NCBI GenBank assembly: GCA_002320035.1
Contig: DCJL01000014.1
Coordinates: forward strand, 1 to 44,490
DNA from: Clostridiales bacterium UBA1701
GTDB lineage: Bacteria > Bacillota > Clostridia > Oscillospirales > Oscillospiraceae
DNA: 44,490 bases
Direction: 5' to 3'
Positions within the stretch are counted from its first letter, which is position 1. The number at the start of each line of letters is the position of its first letter. Positions 23,907-32,323 of this stretch are shown here, one piece after another. A program made the translations under genes and the position numbers. The notes under the pieces were generated by a model. The model was not told the DNA's origin, did no database searches, and saw nothing but the letters and a program-made list of their open reading frames with translations.

Positions 23907-23954
23907 TAAACTGTAGGTTTTATTCACACAAGAAGATAGATAGGAGGAAAACAA

Positions 23955-24131
23955 ATGGTAAAAGTCGCAGCTTATATCCTGCGTGCAGTCGAAGCATATG
24001 CGTTGCACCATGACGGATGGGGTGAGTGCATTTTATGCACTGATGGAGAGTGGGGAACAATGGGCGGCGTTTTGTTTGACACACCAGAAGAAGCCGCCAA
24101 AGCATGGAACAGGAGGGCTGACAATGGGTGA
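23955..24131 (+). CDS. small protein with Lar-like C-terminal motif
   Basis: 58 residues behind TAGGAGGAAAAC. ECILC gives one Cys pair, and the end TPEEAAKAWNRR matches the final helix of Lar/restriction-alleviation zinc-ribbon proteins. The second Cys pair is absent, so this is a weak family call. Confidence 0.5.
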   Translation: MVKVAAYILRAVEAYALHHDGWGECILCTDGEWGTMGGVLFDTPEEAAKAWNRRADNG

Positions 24132-24372
24132 ATTCTGTACGCATGAACGGCACGGGGGATTCTGTGAAAAAACAGATACTTATTGCAATCTTGGAGCCTG
24201 TCCATATGAAGATATGAAAGAGTATGCCCCGGTGGTGCGGTGTAAGAACTGTAAACACTATTTAGGTTTAGCCGAATGCGAATTTGAGGGGCATTTCAGT
24301 GGCGGAACAGAATACTACTGCGCTGATGGAGAAAAAGCGGCGGAGCGTGGGAATCGCTCCCGGCCTCGCTGA
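24124..24372 (+). CDS. Cys-rich small phage protein
   Basis: 82 residues, overlapping the previous gene by eight bases. Nine or so Cys in CTHERHGGFCEKTDTYC, ACPYE, RCKNCKHYLGLAECE and YYCADG suggest two zinc sites. RCKNCKHY is a frequent prophage zinc-ribbon signature. The C-terminus (AAERGNRSRPR) looks shifted relative to such proteins, and the next frames look broken. Confidence 0.6.
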   Translation: MGEFCTHERHGGFCEKTDTYCNLGACPYEDMKEYAPVVRCKNCKHYLGLAECEFEGHFSGGTEYYCADGEKAAERGNRSRPR

Positions 24373-24491
24373 TATCCTGGCGTAGCGTAAAAGAAGCCTA
24401 CGCAGAAATGCCGGCGGCGCTGAGAGCATACATAAAGGCCATGCCGGAGTATGACGAGGAACTGTTCAGAGCCATAACGGAGGAGGTATGA
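24327..24491 (+). pseudogene. remnant of a small phage gene without a usable start
   Basis: An open frame after a stop at 24324 reads SWRSVKEAYAEMPAALRAYIKAMPEYDEELF... and ends TGA at 24489-24491. The amino-acid pattern looks truly coding and resembles small prophage proteins ending in MPE-x-D-x-E-x-F. The only ATG codons are late (24408, 24441) and no ribosome site precedes the coding-like part. A frameshift from the overlapping ATG 24326 frame is a possible explanation. Confidence 0.4.
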
Positions 24492-24493
24492 CA

Positions 24494-24547
24494 ATGGCTG
24501 AACTGAAACCGCGCGGCTATTGCATGTTACATTCCAGAAAATTATAA
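24494..24547 (+). pseudogene. truncated Lar-like start (17 codons)
   Basis: GGAGGT then ATG at 24494 opens MAELKPRGYCMLHSRKL and stops. Lar-like zinc-ribbon genes commonly begin MAELKPCPFCG, so this looks like the stub of such a gene cut just before palindrome copy 5. Confidence 0.35.
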
Positions 24548-24555
24548 TCACGGGT

Positions 24556-24574
24556 GGTGTCCAATTTGGACACA
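24556..24574. repeat. 19-bp palindrome, copy 5
   Basis: GGTGTCCAATTTGGACACA; all but the first base fits the perfect palindrome. It lies in the gap before the HUH endonuclease gene. Confidence 0.9.
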
Positions 24575-24635
24575 TTCCATATTGAGGACGGAGGGCGCAA
24601 GGCCGGCGGTCGGATTGAGAAGGGAGTTTCGACCA

Positions 24636-25388
24636 ATGGGCAAAAACAAAACCCTCCGGACGCGGGAGGCCGGGGTGCTGGTAGAGCAGGTCTGTTACCG
24701 GCGCATCAAGCGCACCGATGACTCTCGCGTGAGAGCCGTAAAGAAAAATCGCACATCGGAGGTGATGCAGAAGTATAACCACACCACCAGCGTCCGGAAG
24801 TTTGAACTGATGATTGCCGCGAACTTCGGCCCGGGCGCGGTGGTGGGGACTGTGACCTACGATGACCGGCATCTGCCTGCTGACCGCAAAAGCGCGGAAC
24901 GGCGCTTCCGATACTTCCGCCAAAAACTGGCCAAGCACTACAAGGCCAGAGGTGTGGAGCTGGTGGCCTTCTGGAGCACAGAGCATAAGCATGGAGACGG
25001 GCGCTGGCATCATCATTTTATTCTGCCGTCCACCGGAGGCGACTATGACGCTATCCGCGCCGCGTGGATTTACGGCGGTGACATCGAGCTGAAGCCGCTG
25101 CGGGTGGACGGCGAGAAGAACTACGCCACGCTTGCCGCCTACTACGCTAAGGAAGCGCGGGACAAGCTGGGGCTGAGGGCCTGGTCCTACACGAGAAACG
25201 CGGCAAAGCCGCGGGAGGACGTGGAACAGGTGGAGGACGATTACCAGCTACAGGCACCGAAAGGGGTTCAGGTGCTGGAGAGGACCAGCATCGAGACGCC
25301 TTACGGCTCCTTTCAATACCTTAAATATCTCAGGCCAGCGGACTTTAAACCGAGGCCGAGGGCGCGGCAGCGGAAGCGGAAACGGTAA
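24636..25388 (+). CDS. HUH-superfamily replication endonuclease (G2P/rolling-circle Rep-like)
   Basis: 250 residues from ATG 24636, behind GGGAG. Motifs of rolling-circle initiators: a beta strand VVGTVTYDDRHLP, the metal-binding HUH core in WHHHFILP (His125-x-His127), and the catalytic Tyr region YATLAAYYAKE (Tyr169/170, Lys172). The C-terminus is very basic. Such enzymes nick at hairpins or origins. Here it sits apart from the DnaB-type replication module, so the phage carries two kinds of initiation machinery. It may serve a plasmid-like stage, recombination, or the nearby palindrome. Confidence 0.75.
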   Translation: MGKNKTLRTREAGVLVEQVCYRRIKRTDDSRVRAVKKNRTSEVMQKYNHTTSVRKFELMIAANFGPGAVVGTVTYDDRHLPADRKSAERRFRYFRQKLAKHYKARGVELVAFWSTEHKHGDGRWHHHFILPSTGGDYDAIRAAWIYGGDIELKPLRVDGEKNYATLAAYYAKEARDKLGLRAWSYTRNAAKPREDVEQVEDDYQLQAPKGVQVLERTSIETPYGSFQYLKYLRPADFKPRPRARQRKRKR

Positions 25389-25449
25389 CTTTTTCTTATA
25401 TTTTTCTGACTTGAAATGAATAATATCAGAGTGACAAAGGAGACGGAAA

Positions 25450-25656
25450 GTGTTGCAATCACAAGAAGTTCGTGGTAAACTGTTAACTGTAAAGGACGGG
25501 TATCTCGAATGCCCGGCCTGTCACAGGAACCGGAGGTTGAAGCGCGTGGCGCCCGATGAAGTGGGTGAACGGATCCTGCTTTACTGCCGGGACTGTAAAA
25601 CGGAAATTCGAATCGATATCGTCAAGGGCGAGTGCTTTGAGAGCCGAGGCCGATGA
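25450..25656 (+). CDS. cysteine-rich KTR-type zinc-ribbon protein
   Basis: 68 residues from GTG 25450 after AAAGGAGAC. Two Cys pairs, ECPACHRNRR and LLYCRDCKTEI, give a zinc ribbon like the Cys-rich KTR domain family common on Firmicute mobile elements. The last codons and the stop lie inside the left arm of the following hairpin. Confidence 0.75.
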   Translation: MLQSQEVRGKLLTVKDGYLECPACHRNRRLKRVAPDEVGERILLYCRDCKTEIRIDIVKGECFESRGR

Positions 25657-25699
25657 TACGACGCAGATGTGCGTTGTGTTGTCGGCCTCGGCTATTTTT
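25642..25699 (+). terminator. long hairpin with T-run after the KTR gene
   Basis: The perfect 12-bp arm AGCCGAGGCCGA (25642-25653) pairs with 25682-25693. Inside, ACGACGCA pairs with TGCGTTGT around GATG. ATTTTTATTT follows. A strong terminator separating early from late genes, or a structured RNA. Confidence 0.75.
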
Positions 25700-25767
25700 A
25701 TTTCCAATACCAACGTATCCGGACGCAGGCGACAGCGCAGCCCGGACGCTTGAAAGGATATGAGGCC

Positions 25768-26109
25768 ATGGCGCAAGCATGGGCGAGAATCTTTTACGCA
25801 TCGTCTCCCTGGCTGAAATGCCGGGATAGTTTCATCAGCAAGCGCAGGGCTATCGACGGAGGACTCTGCCAGGACTGCCGGGAGAAGCTGGGAGAGATAG
25901 CGCATCACTGGCCGGTGCCTCTCACGGCGCAGAATATAGGCGACGCCGGCATTGCGTTGAACCACAGAAACTTGCGTTGGGTGTGTCATCGCTGCCACGA
26001 CCTGTACCCAGGGCATGGAGTGGCGAAGCCGTTGACGCCGCTCGTTCAGTTCGATGAGAACGGAGACGTACTCCCCCCATCCAAACACCCCGCAGGGCGG
26101 GGTTCCTGA
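25768..26109 (+). CDS. HNH endonuclease
   Basis: 113 residues from ATG 25768. The HNH fold is shown by two Cys pairs (CQDC, CHRC), the catalytic His region AHHWPV, Asn in NHRNLRWVCHRCHD and the final His. Small HNH proteins directly before the terminase are a feature of HK97-type cos phages, where they support cos cleavage by the terminase. Confidence 0.88.
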   Translation: MAQAWARIFYASSPWLKCRDSFISKRRAIDGGLCQDCREKLGEIAHHWPVPLTAQNIGDAGIALNHRNLRWVCHRCHDLYPGHGVAKPLTPLVQFDENGDVLPPSKHPAGRGS

Positions 26110-26446
26110 CCGCCGCTTAGCCTCGGAGAGATGCGCGGAAGGTCGCGAGGCCCCCCTCGGAAGCGGGGAAAAAGGAAAGATGAAATTTTTTATAGCCTCG
26201 CGCACATAGGCGGGCGCAGGGGGAAAAGCCCGGGATTTTTGACGAAGCATGGCCGAAACCGCAGGAGAAATCCGGGAATTTGCAGAAAGAAACAGGGACT
26301 TGCAGGGAAAACTCTGGACTTGTGGGGAGAAGCCAGGGGTGCGGTGCATCCAGAAAATCAGAGAAGCACCCCGGGCTGTGGAGAGACCCGGGAAATCAGA
26401 GAAGCACCCCGGGCTGCGGAGAGACCCGGGCGCTTAAGGAAAGGCG
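26110..26446. other. gap between HNH and TerS; cos/pac candidate
   Basis: 337 bases without a convincing gene. It is G/A-rich on the plus strand, with a short hairpin near 26150 and repeated AGGGACTTGCAGG/TGGACTTGTGGGG-like words at about 26293-26325. Two tandem 38-bp repeats lie just before TerS. Position and structure fit a packaging recognition or cleavage site. Confidence 0.45.
26355..26430. repeat. tandem 38-bp repeat, two copies
   Basis: Units 26355-26392 and 26393-26430 differ at one base (CTGTGG/CTGCGG). Each contains two CCCGGG palindromes 11 bases apart, which can pair. Confidence 0.9.
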
Positions 26447-26824
26447 GTGATTTACTTGCGAGAAAAAACAAAGGACGAGAGGGTCCGGTCTGAAAGGCAG
26501 AGGCTCAAGAAGCTGTATTCGCAGCTTGAACCGGCAAGAAAAGCACTTGCAGCGGGCCTGATTGAACGCGCTGCCTTTATGCGCATTGAGTGCGAGGATT
26601 TGGAGGAGAACCTGCGCATCAATGGGTGGACGGAGCCATTTCAGCAGGCAAAAGGCATGGAGCCTTACGACAGAGCACGACCCCAGGGGCAATCGTATCA
26701 GTCCCTTAACGGGAATTACCTGAAAATTATCAAGCAGCTTGACAGCCTGCTGCCGCAGGAGGGCCCTGCCGGCGGGGGCGGCGACGGCTTTGAGGATTTC
26801 GTGACGGGCAGGGATGCGCAGTGA
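26447..26824 (+). CDS. terS: terminase small subunit
   Basis: 125 residues from GTG 26447; TTG 26456 is an alternative with a better-placed GGCGGTGA. The helical pattern RSERQRLKKLYSQL ... LIERAAFMRIECEDLEENLRINGW ... YLKIIKQLDSLLP matches small terminase proteins before HK97-type TerL. It recognises the packaging site. Its stop overlaps the TerL start (GTGA). Confidence 0.85.
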   Translation: MIYLREKTKDERVRSERQRLKKLYSQLEPARKALAAGLIERAAFMRIECEDLEENLRINGWTEPFQQAKGMEPYDRARPQGQSYQSLNGNYLKIIKQLDSLLPQEGPAGGGGDGFEDFVTGRDAQ

Positions 26825-28560
26825 GTTTCAAGCGGTATCCGGCAACATACAACCCGATTCTGGAATATTGGGAGGCCATAGAGAGCGGGCGCGAGACTGT
26901 CGGCCAGAAAATATATAAAACCGTCCGATATTTAGCCAGGCAAATGGAGGCGAAGGACTCCGAATTCTTCTATTGCCCGCAGCGGGCAAACCACATCCTT
27001 GAATATGCAGAGAATTACTGTCGGCATTCAAAAGGCAAATACGGCGGGCAGCTGGTCAGGCTGGAGCTATGGGAAAAAGCGATTCTGGCGGCGGCTTTTG
27101 GCTTCGTTGATATTGAGGGCAGGCGGCAGTACAGGGAAATCCTGCTGATTGTAGGAAAGAAAAACGGGAAATCCCTCCTTGCGTCCATTGTAGGCAGCTA
27201 CCTGCTCACGGCCGACGGCGAGGCCGGGCCGGAGGTATACGCCGTTGCGACAAAACGCGACCAGGCAAAGATTATCTGGAGCGAAGCCAAACGAATGGTA
27301 AAAAAGTCGGCCGCGCTTTCAAACAGGGTGCGGACACTGGTGGGCGAGCTGATCTGCGACGGCAACGACGGCGTATTCAAGCCGCTTTCCTCAGACAGCG
27401 GCACACTGGACGGCCTGAATATCCATGGGGCGCTGATGGATGAAATCCACCAGTGGAAAAACGGCAGGGCACTTTACGACATTGTCGCCGACGGTACAAT
27501 TGCCCGGGAGCAGCCTCTTCTTTTTCTCACCTCCACGGCCGGAACGATACGCGAGGATTTGTACGATGAAAAGTATGAAGAGGCCGAGCAGGTAATAAAC
27601 GGGTATGACGACCCGGAGGGGCGCCAGGACAAGCGGTTTCTGGCTTTCATATACGAGCTGGACCGCCGGGCGGAATGGACTGAGCCCGCATGCTGGAAGA
27701 AGGCAAACCCAGGGCTCGGAACAATCAAGAGCCTGACAGCGCTGACGGAGAAGGTGAACAAGGCAAAACAGAACCCGGCACTTGTCAAAAACCTTGTGTG
27801 CAAGGAATTCAACATACGGGAAACCAGCAGCGAGGCTTGGCTTAGCTTCGAACAGCTGGACAACCGGGACAGCTATATCCTTGACCCGGCCGCGAAACGC
27901 TTTGTATGGATTCACAATGGAGAGGAGCGGGAGCTCCCCTATCCGCGGTACGGTATCGGCGGGGCGGATCTTTCAAGCACGACAGACCTCACGGCGGCGA
28001 AGGTGCTTTTCATGGTGCCGGGCTGCGACAGAATTTTTGCGCTCAGCATGTACTGGCTGGCGGAGGAGCTGCTGGCGCAGCGGACGCACGAGGACAATAT
28101 CCCCTATGACAAATGGGCGGAGCGGGAGCTTGTCAGGCTCTGCCCGGGAAACTCGGTGCACCAGAGAGCTGTGAAAAAATGGTTTGTGGAAGTCCAGGAG
28201 GCGCTTGATATATGCATACCATGGATCGGCTACGACAGCTGGAGCGCCAAGTACTGGGTGGAGGACATGGCGGACTACTTCGGGAAAAACGCCATGATTC
28301 CGGTTATTCAGGGCAAAAAGACGCTCAGCGACCCGATGAAGCGTCTCGGCAATGACCTAGGAAGCAAGCGGGTTATTTACAACAATAATCCAATAGATAA
28401 ATGGTGCCTAGCAAACACCGCATACGACGAGGATGTGAACGGAAACATACAGCCGCATAAAACGAGCAGAGCGACGCGGCGCATCGACGGAACGGCGGCG
28501 ATGCTGGACGCATATGTGGTGCTGCTGGACAAGCAGGAAGAATACAAGCGCATGATATGA
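26821..28560 (+). CDS. terL: terminase large subunit
   Basis: 579 residues, GTG start. The N-terminal packaging ATPase has Walker A VGKKNGKS at 111-118 and Walker B with catalytic Glu in GALMDEIH at 203-210. The C-terminal RNase-H-like nuclease starts at GGADLSSTTDL, with further acidic residues in WIGYDSW and DGTAAMLDA. It pumps and cuts phage DNA. The HK97/phi-105-like family fits the neighbouring genes. Confidence 0.95.
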   Translation: MSFKRYPATYNPILEYWEAIESGRETVGQKIYKTVRYLARQMEAKDSEFFYCPQRANHILEYAENYCRHSKGKYGGQLVRLELWEKAILAAAFGFVDIEGRRQYREILLIVGKKNGKSLLASIVGSYLLTADGEAGPEVYAVATKRDQAKIIWSEAKRMVKKSAALSNRVRTLVGELICDGNDGVFKPLSSDSGTLDGLNIHGALMDEIHQWKNGRALYDIVADGTIAREQPLLFLTSTAGTIREDLYDEKYEEAEQVINGYDDPEGRQDKRFLAFIYELDRRAEWTEPACWKKANPGLGTIKSLTALTEKVNKAKQNPALVKNLVCKEFNIRETSSEAWLSFEQLDNRDSYILDPAAKRFVWIHNGEERELPYPRYGIGGADLSSTTDLTAAKVLFMVPGCDRIFALSMYWLAEELLAQRTHEDNIPYDKWAERELVRLCPGNSVHQRAVKKWFVEVQEALDICIPWIGYDSWSAKYWVEDMADYFGKNAMIPVIQGKKTLSDPMKRLGNDLGSKRVIYNNNPIDKWCLANTAYDEDVNGNIQPHKTSRATRRIDGTAAMLDAYVVLLDKQEEYKRMI

Positions 28561-28568
28561 GGTGCTGC

Positions 28569-29723
28569 ATGGGTATTTTCGAGCGATTCAAAAACAAACA
28601 GGTTTCCAGGATTGAGCTGGTAACCGAGCAGGGCAACGGCTTTTATGCATGGAATGGGAAAATCTACCAGTCAGACATCGTGCGGGCCTGCCTGCGCCCC
28701 AAGGTGAAGGCCATCGGTAAGCTGACGGCGAAGCATATCAGGGAGAGCATGCAGAAAGACGGGACCCGAAGACTGGAGATCAACCCGGAGCCTTACATCC
28801 GGTTCCTTCTGGAGGAGCCCAACCTCTATATGACGGGGCAATTGCTCCAGGAAAAGCTGGCGATCCAGCTATGCCTAAACAACAATGCATTTGCACTGAT
28901 TATCCGAGATGAAAACGGCTATCCCCAGGACATCTACCCCATTCTGGCCAGCGGCTGCGAGGCCATATACAACAGAGACGGAGAGCTTTTCCTGAAATTC
29001 TACTTCCGCAACGGAAAGACTTTTACATTCCGCTATGCGGACATTATCCACCTGCGGCAGGATTACAACGAAAACGATATCTTCGGAGACCCTCTTGGCC
29101 CTGCGCTGGCCCCGCTGATGGAAATTGTGAGTACGACCGACCAGGGGATTGTGAAAGCGATCAAGAACAGCTCGGTCATTCGATGGCTGCTGAAGTTCAC
29201 TACTTCCGTCCGGCCGGAGGACATTGACAAACAGACAGCGAAGTTTGCCAGCTCGTTTCTTGACGTGAGCAACGGCACGGGTGTGGCCGGCGTGGACACA
29301 AAGGCGGACGCCGTGCAGATCAGCCCGAACGACTATGTGCCCAACGCAGCCCAGATGGACAGAACAACGCGGCGGATTCACGAGCTTTTCAACACGAACA
29401 GCAAAATTGTGGACAGCTCACGGGGAGAAGCGGAGTGGAGCGCTTACTTTGACAGCGAGGTGGAGCCGGTGAGCCTGCAGCTCCGCGGTGAATACACGAG
29501 GAAGATTTTCAGCAGAAAAGAACGGGCCCATGGAAACAAAATCATCTTTGAAGCCTCGGCCTGGGACGGGGCCAGTACCCAGACAAAGCTGGCACTGGTG
29601 GCCATGGTTGACCGGGGGGCCCTCACACCGAATGAATGGCGCTCAGCATTTAACCTGGCTCCGGTGCCGGGGGGCGACGAGCCAATCCGACGGCTTGACA
29701 CGGTTCCCACCACCGGGGAATAG
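28569..29723 (+). CDS. HK97-family portal protein
   Basis: 384 residues from ATG 28569, behind GAGGTG; a second ATG at 28557 overlaps the terL stop. Family features are ARACLRPKVKAIGKLTAKH-type start, NNAFALIIRD, DIIHLRQDYNENDIFGDPLG and the late SAFNLAPVPGGDE. It forms the dodecameric DNA channel at the capsid vertex. Confidence 0.93.
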   Translation: MGIFERFKNKQVSRIELVTEQGNGFYAWNGKIYQSDIVRACLRPKVKAIGKLTAKHIRESMQKDGTRRLEINPEPYIRFLLEEPNLYMTGQLLQEKLAIQLCLNNNAFALIIRDENGYPQDIYPILASGCEAIYNRDGELFLKFYFRNGKTFTFRYADIIHLRQDYNENDIFGDPLGPALAPLMEIVSTTDQGIVKAIKNSSVIRWLLKFTTSVRPEDIDKQTAKFASSFLDVSNGTGVAGVDTKADAVQISPNDYVPNAAQMDRTTRRIHELFNTNSKIVDSSRGEAEWSAYFDSEVEPVSLQLRGEYTRKIFSRKERAHGNKIIFEASAWDGASTQTKLALVAMVDRGALTPNEWRSAFNLAPVPGGDEPIRRLDTVPTTGE

Positions 29724-29740
29724 AAAAAAGGAGGTAAAGA

Positions 29741-30427
29741 ATGAGAATCGACATCAAGGGGACGATTGTCAGCGATGACGATGCATGGATTTATGAGTGG
29801 TTCGGAATTGAGCACTGCAGCCCCAAAATGGTGAGCGCGGCGCTGATCAAGGCGGCGGGCACGGAGGTGGACATCTATATCAACTCCGGCGGCGGATCTG
29901 TTTTCGCGGGGTCTGACATCTACTCGGAGATTCGAGCCTACAAGGGGCGGGTGAACCTCCATGTGACGGGCCTGGCGGCGAGCGCGGCGAGCGTGATTGC
30001 CTGCGCTGGCCCTTCCGATATCTCGCCGACGGCAATGCTGATGGTCCACAACGTATGGAGCGCGGCCGAGGGCGACTACCGGGTGATGGATAAAAACAGT
30101 GAAATCCTGAAAAAGGCAAACGAGGCGATTGCGGCCGCCTATGTGGCCAAAACCGGCATGAGCCAGCGCGAAGCACTTGCCATGATGGACGCGGAAACAT
30201 GGCTTTCCGCCGCGGACGCGGTGGAGAAGGGGCTGATTGACAAAATAAGCGAGCCGCAGAATCTCAGGCTTGTGGCTGCCTGCGGATGCACAGTGCTGCC
30301 GCAGGAGGTTATTGAAAAGATCCGAAACACGGTCAAGCCCGCCGGGGCAAACGCTTCGGCGGCTCTGATAGAAAACGCAAGGGCAAGACTCAAATATCTG
30401 AATATGAAAGGAAAAGAGATCAAATGA
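29741..30427 (+). CDS. ClpP-like (S14) prohead protease
   Basis: 228 residues behind AAGGAGG. The Clp fold is seen in DIYINSGGGSVFAG, catalytic Ser81 in GLAASAAS, His103 in MVHNVWS, and an Asp in AMMDAETWLSA. It matures the capsid by removing the scaffold-like N-terminal part of the major capsid protein encoded next. Confidence 0.93.
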   Translation: MRIDIKGTIVSDDDAWIYEWFGIEHCSPKMVSAALIKAAGTEVDIYINSGGGSVFAGSDIYSEIRAYKGRVNLHVTGLAASAASVIACAGPSDISPTAMLMVHNVWSAAEGDYRVMDKNSEILKKANEAIAAAYVAKTGMSQREALAMMDAETWLSAADAVEKGLIDKISEPQNLRLVAACGCTVLPQEVIEKIRNTVKPAGANASAALIENARARLKYLNMKGKEIK

Positions 30428-31635
30428 AGAAGGAACAGTATCTGGAAGCGCGCAAGGGACTGCTGGCAGAGGCACAGGCCCTGCTGGACGATGGGAAGCT
30501 GGAGGATTTCCAGGCAAAGACCGCGGAGGTTGACGCCCTGGACCAGCGCTATGAGACCGAAGCCAAGGCCCAGGCCAATCTGGATGCATTGACGGACAAG
30601 CGCAGCGGCGCGGATATTTCCGGCGCCGCCGTCAGCGTAAACGGACGGGTGGTTGCTACCATGGGCAAAGAGGCCGGAGACGAGGATATTTACGACAGCG
30701 GCGAATACAAGCGGGCCTTTATGAACTACGTATGCAGAGGCACGCCCATGCCCGAGCGCTTCCGGAACGCGGACGCAAACACCAAGACCGGCGACGCTGG
30801 CGTTATAATTCCGACGCACACGGTGCAAAAGATCTATGAGGCGATGGAGAACACCGGGATGATCCTGCCGCTGGTAACGCACACGACCTTCCCGGGCGGT
30901 GTGACTGTGCCCACCTCCAGCGCGAAGCCTGCGGCCACCTGGGTGAACGAGGGGAACGGCTCTGACCGGCAGAAGAAGGCAATCGGCGGGATTACGTTCA
31001 CCTACCACAAGCTGCGCTGCGCCATCTCCATAAGCTATGAGGTTGCTAATATGGCCTACCCGGTATTTGAAGCGCAGTTTGTTCAGAACGTGGCGGAAGC
31101 CATGGTAAAGGCGAAGGAGACGGCGATCATCAGCGGCAGCGGAACCGGACAGCCTAAGGGAATTCTGAAGGAGACCGCGGCGGGGACTGTCAGCATTGCC
31201 AAGGCCGCCCACATCAGCTACAAAGATCTGTGCGCCGCAGAGGCGGCCGAAGAGGACGAGGGCGCCCTCTGGGCCATGACCAAGAAAACCTATATGAACG
31301 AGATCGAGGGCATGACGGACGAAAATGGCCAACCCGTGGCGCGGGTAACCTACGGGCTGAACGGCAAGCCCCAGTATTACATCCTGGGCAGGCGCGTTGT
31401 CATCGTCAACAGCGATTACATGAATTCGTTTGCGGGAACCGTAGCTGCGGACAGTGTGGTTGCGTTTCTGTACAACTTCCACGATTACATATTCAACGAA
31501 GGCGTTGCAATGACCGTGAAGCCCTATGTGGACGAGGAGACCGATGACACAGTGATCAAGGCCATTGAAATCTGCGATGGAAAGAGCGTGCGGAACACTT
31601 CGCTGGTGACCGTGGTGCAGAAAGGCACCGCTTGA
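30424..31635 (+). CDS. HK97-fold major capsid protein
   Basis: 403 residues, ATGA overlap with the protease. The first ~90 residues are a charged helical delta domain expected to be cleaved. The HK97 core follows (GVIIPTHTVQKIYE, FPGGVTVPTSS, SGSGTGQPKGIL, VNSDYM). Forms the icosahedral shell. Confidence 0.93.
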   Translation: MKKEQYLEARKGLLAEAQALLDDGKLEDFQAKTAEVDALDQRYETEAKAQANLDALTDKRSGADISGAAVSVNGRVVATMGKEAGDEDIYDSGEYKRAFMNYVCRGTPMPERFRNADANTKTGDAGVIIPTHTVQKIYEAMENTGMILPLVTHTTFPGGVTVPTSSAKPAATWVNEGNGSDRQKKAIGGITFTYHKLRCAISISYEVANMAYPVFEAQFVQNVAEAMVKAKETAIISGSGTGQPKGILKETAAGTVSIAKAAHISYKDLCAAEAAEEDEGALWAMTKKTYMNEIEGMTDENGQPVARVTYGLNGKPQYYILGRRVVIVNSDYMNSFAGTVAADSVVAFLYNFHDYIFNEGVAMTVKPYVDEETDDTVIKAIEICDGKSVRNTSLVTVVQKGTA

Positions 31636-31654
31636 GGCCGCAGGGACGGAAACA

Positions 31655-31680
31655 AGGGGGCGGAGCTTGCGCCTCCGCCT
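31655..31680 (+). terminator. hairpin after the capsid gene
   Basis: GGCGGAG and CTCCGCC pair across a short loop. No T-run follows, so it may protect the abundant capsid mRNA rather than terminate it. Confidence 0.4.
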
Positions 31681-31693
31681 CGGAATATAAAAA

Positions 31694-31712
31694 TGTGTCC
31701 AAATTGGACACA
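31694..31712. repeat. 19-bp palindrome, copy 6 (consensus)
   Basis: TGTGTCCAAATTGGACACA, perfect. It lies between the capsid and connector genes, 15 bases before the next GTG start and overlapping nothing coding. Confidence 0.95.
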
Positions 31713-31726
31713 GGAAGGAGCGAACT

Positions 31727-32005
31727 GTGGCACTGCTTGACGAGGTAAGGCTATCGCTGGGAATTTCCCACAGCAAAATGGATGCGGAAATTGAGGCGGC
31801 CATGCAGGCCGCCGGGGCAGCGCTCAAAATGGCGGGAGCGAAGGCAGGCCCGGAATCGTTTGACGGGGGCGCCATCTATGCGCAGGCTGTGAAGATGTAC
31901 TGCAGGAGCTGGTTTAATTACCAGGGGCAGGGCGAGCGCTGGGCGACGGCCTTTGAGGCGCTGAAATGCGCCATATCGCTCTGCGGGCTTTATGAGGAGG
32001 CTTAG
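31727..32005 (+). CDS. head-tail connector (gp6-like)
   Basis: 92 residues from GTG 31727 behind GGAAGGAG. The four-helix pattern MALLDEVRLSLGIS ... EIEAAMQAAGAAL ... AVKMYCRSWFNYQG is that of phage gp6-like adaptors binding the portal. Confidence 0.85.
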   Translation: MALLDEVRLSLGISHSKMDAEIEAAMQAAGAALKMAGAKAGPESFDGGAIYAQAVKMYCRSWFNYQGQGERWATAFEALKCAISLCGLYEEA

Positions 32006-32323
32006 ATGCGGACAAACAAAGCGCCGATGACAGACATCTGCACGCTGGTCAAGGTCACGCGGACGTATGACGAGAGCCGGCATTACACGGAACAGCGGCA
32101 GGGCAAGGAAGTATTTTGCAGCGTCTGCGACGGTGCGAACCGGGTGGAATATTACGAGGCGCTGAAGGCGGGAATTCAGCTCAGCGCCGCTTTTGAAGTG
32201 AACGAGGGAGACTTTGAAGGGCAGACGGAGCTGTGCCACGGGGGCGTACTTTACAAGATTAAGCGGAGCTATCCGACCGGGTACGGCACACTGGAGCTGA
32301 GCTGCGCGGAGGCCATGCGATGA
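32006..32323 (+). CDS. head closure protein
   Basis: 105 residues, directly following. The beta-rich pattern (DICTLVKVTRTYDE ... GVLYKIKRSYPTGYGTLELSC) and the order after gp6 fit SPP1 gp16-like head-closure (stopper) proteins. Confidence 0.8.
   Translation: MRTNKAPMTDICTLVKVTRTYDESRHYTEQRQGKEVFCSVCDGANRVEYYEALKAGIQLSAAFEVNEGDFEGQTELCHGGVLYKIKRSYPTGYGTLELSCAEAMR

Noticed and set aside
26249..26437. 62-codon frame in the gap before TerS
   Set aside because: No ribosome site, and it runs across the tandem repeats; more likely packaging-site DNA.
29283..29300. GTGGACACA word in the portal gene as another palindrome copy
   Set aside because: Only the right half matches; the left arm is absent.
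30139..31875. 578-codon open frame on the minus strand
   Set aside because: Antisense of the protease and capsid genes; no recognisable domain.
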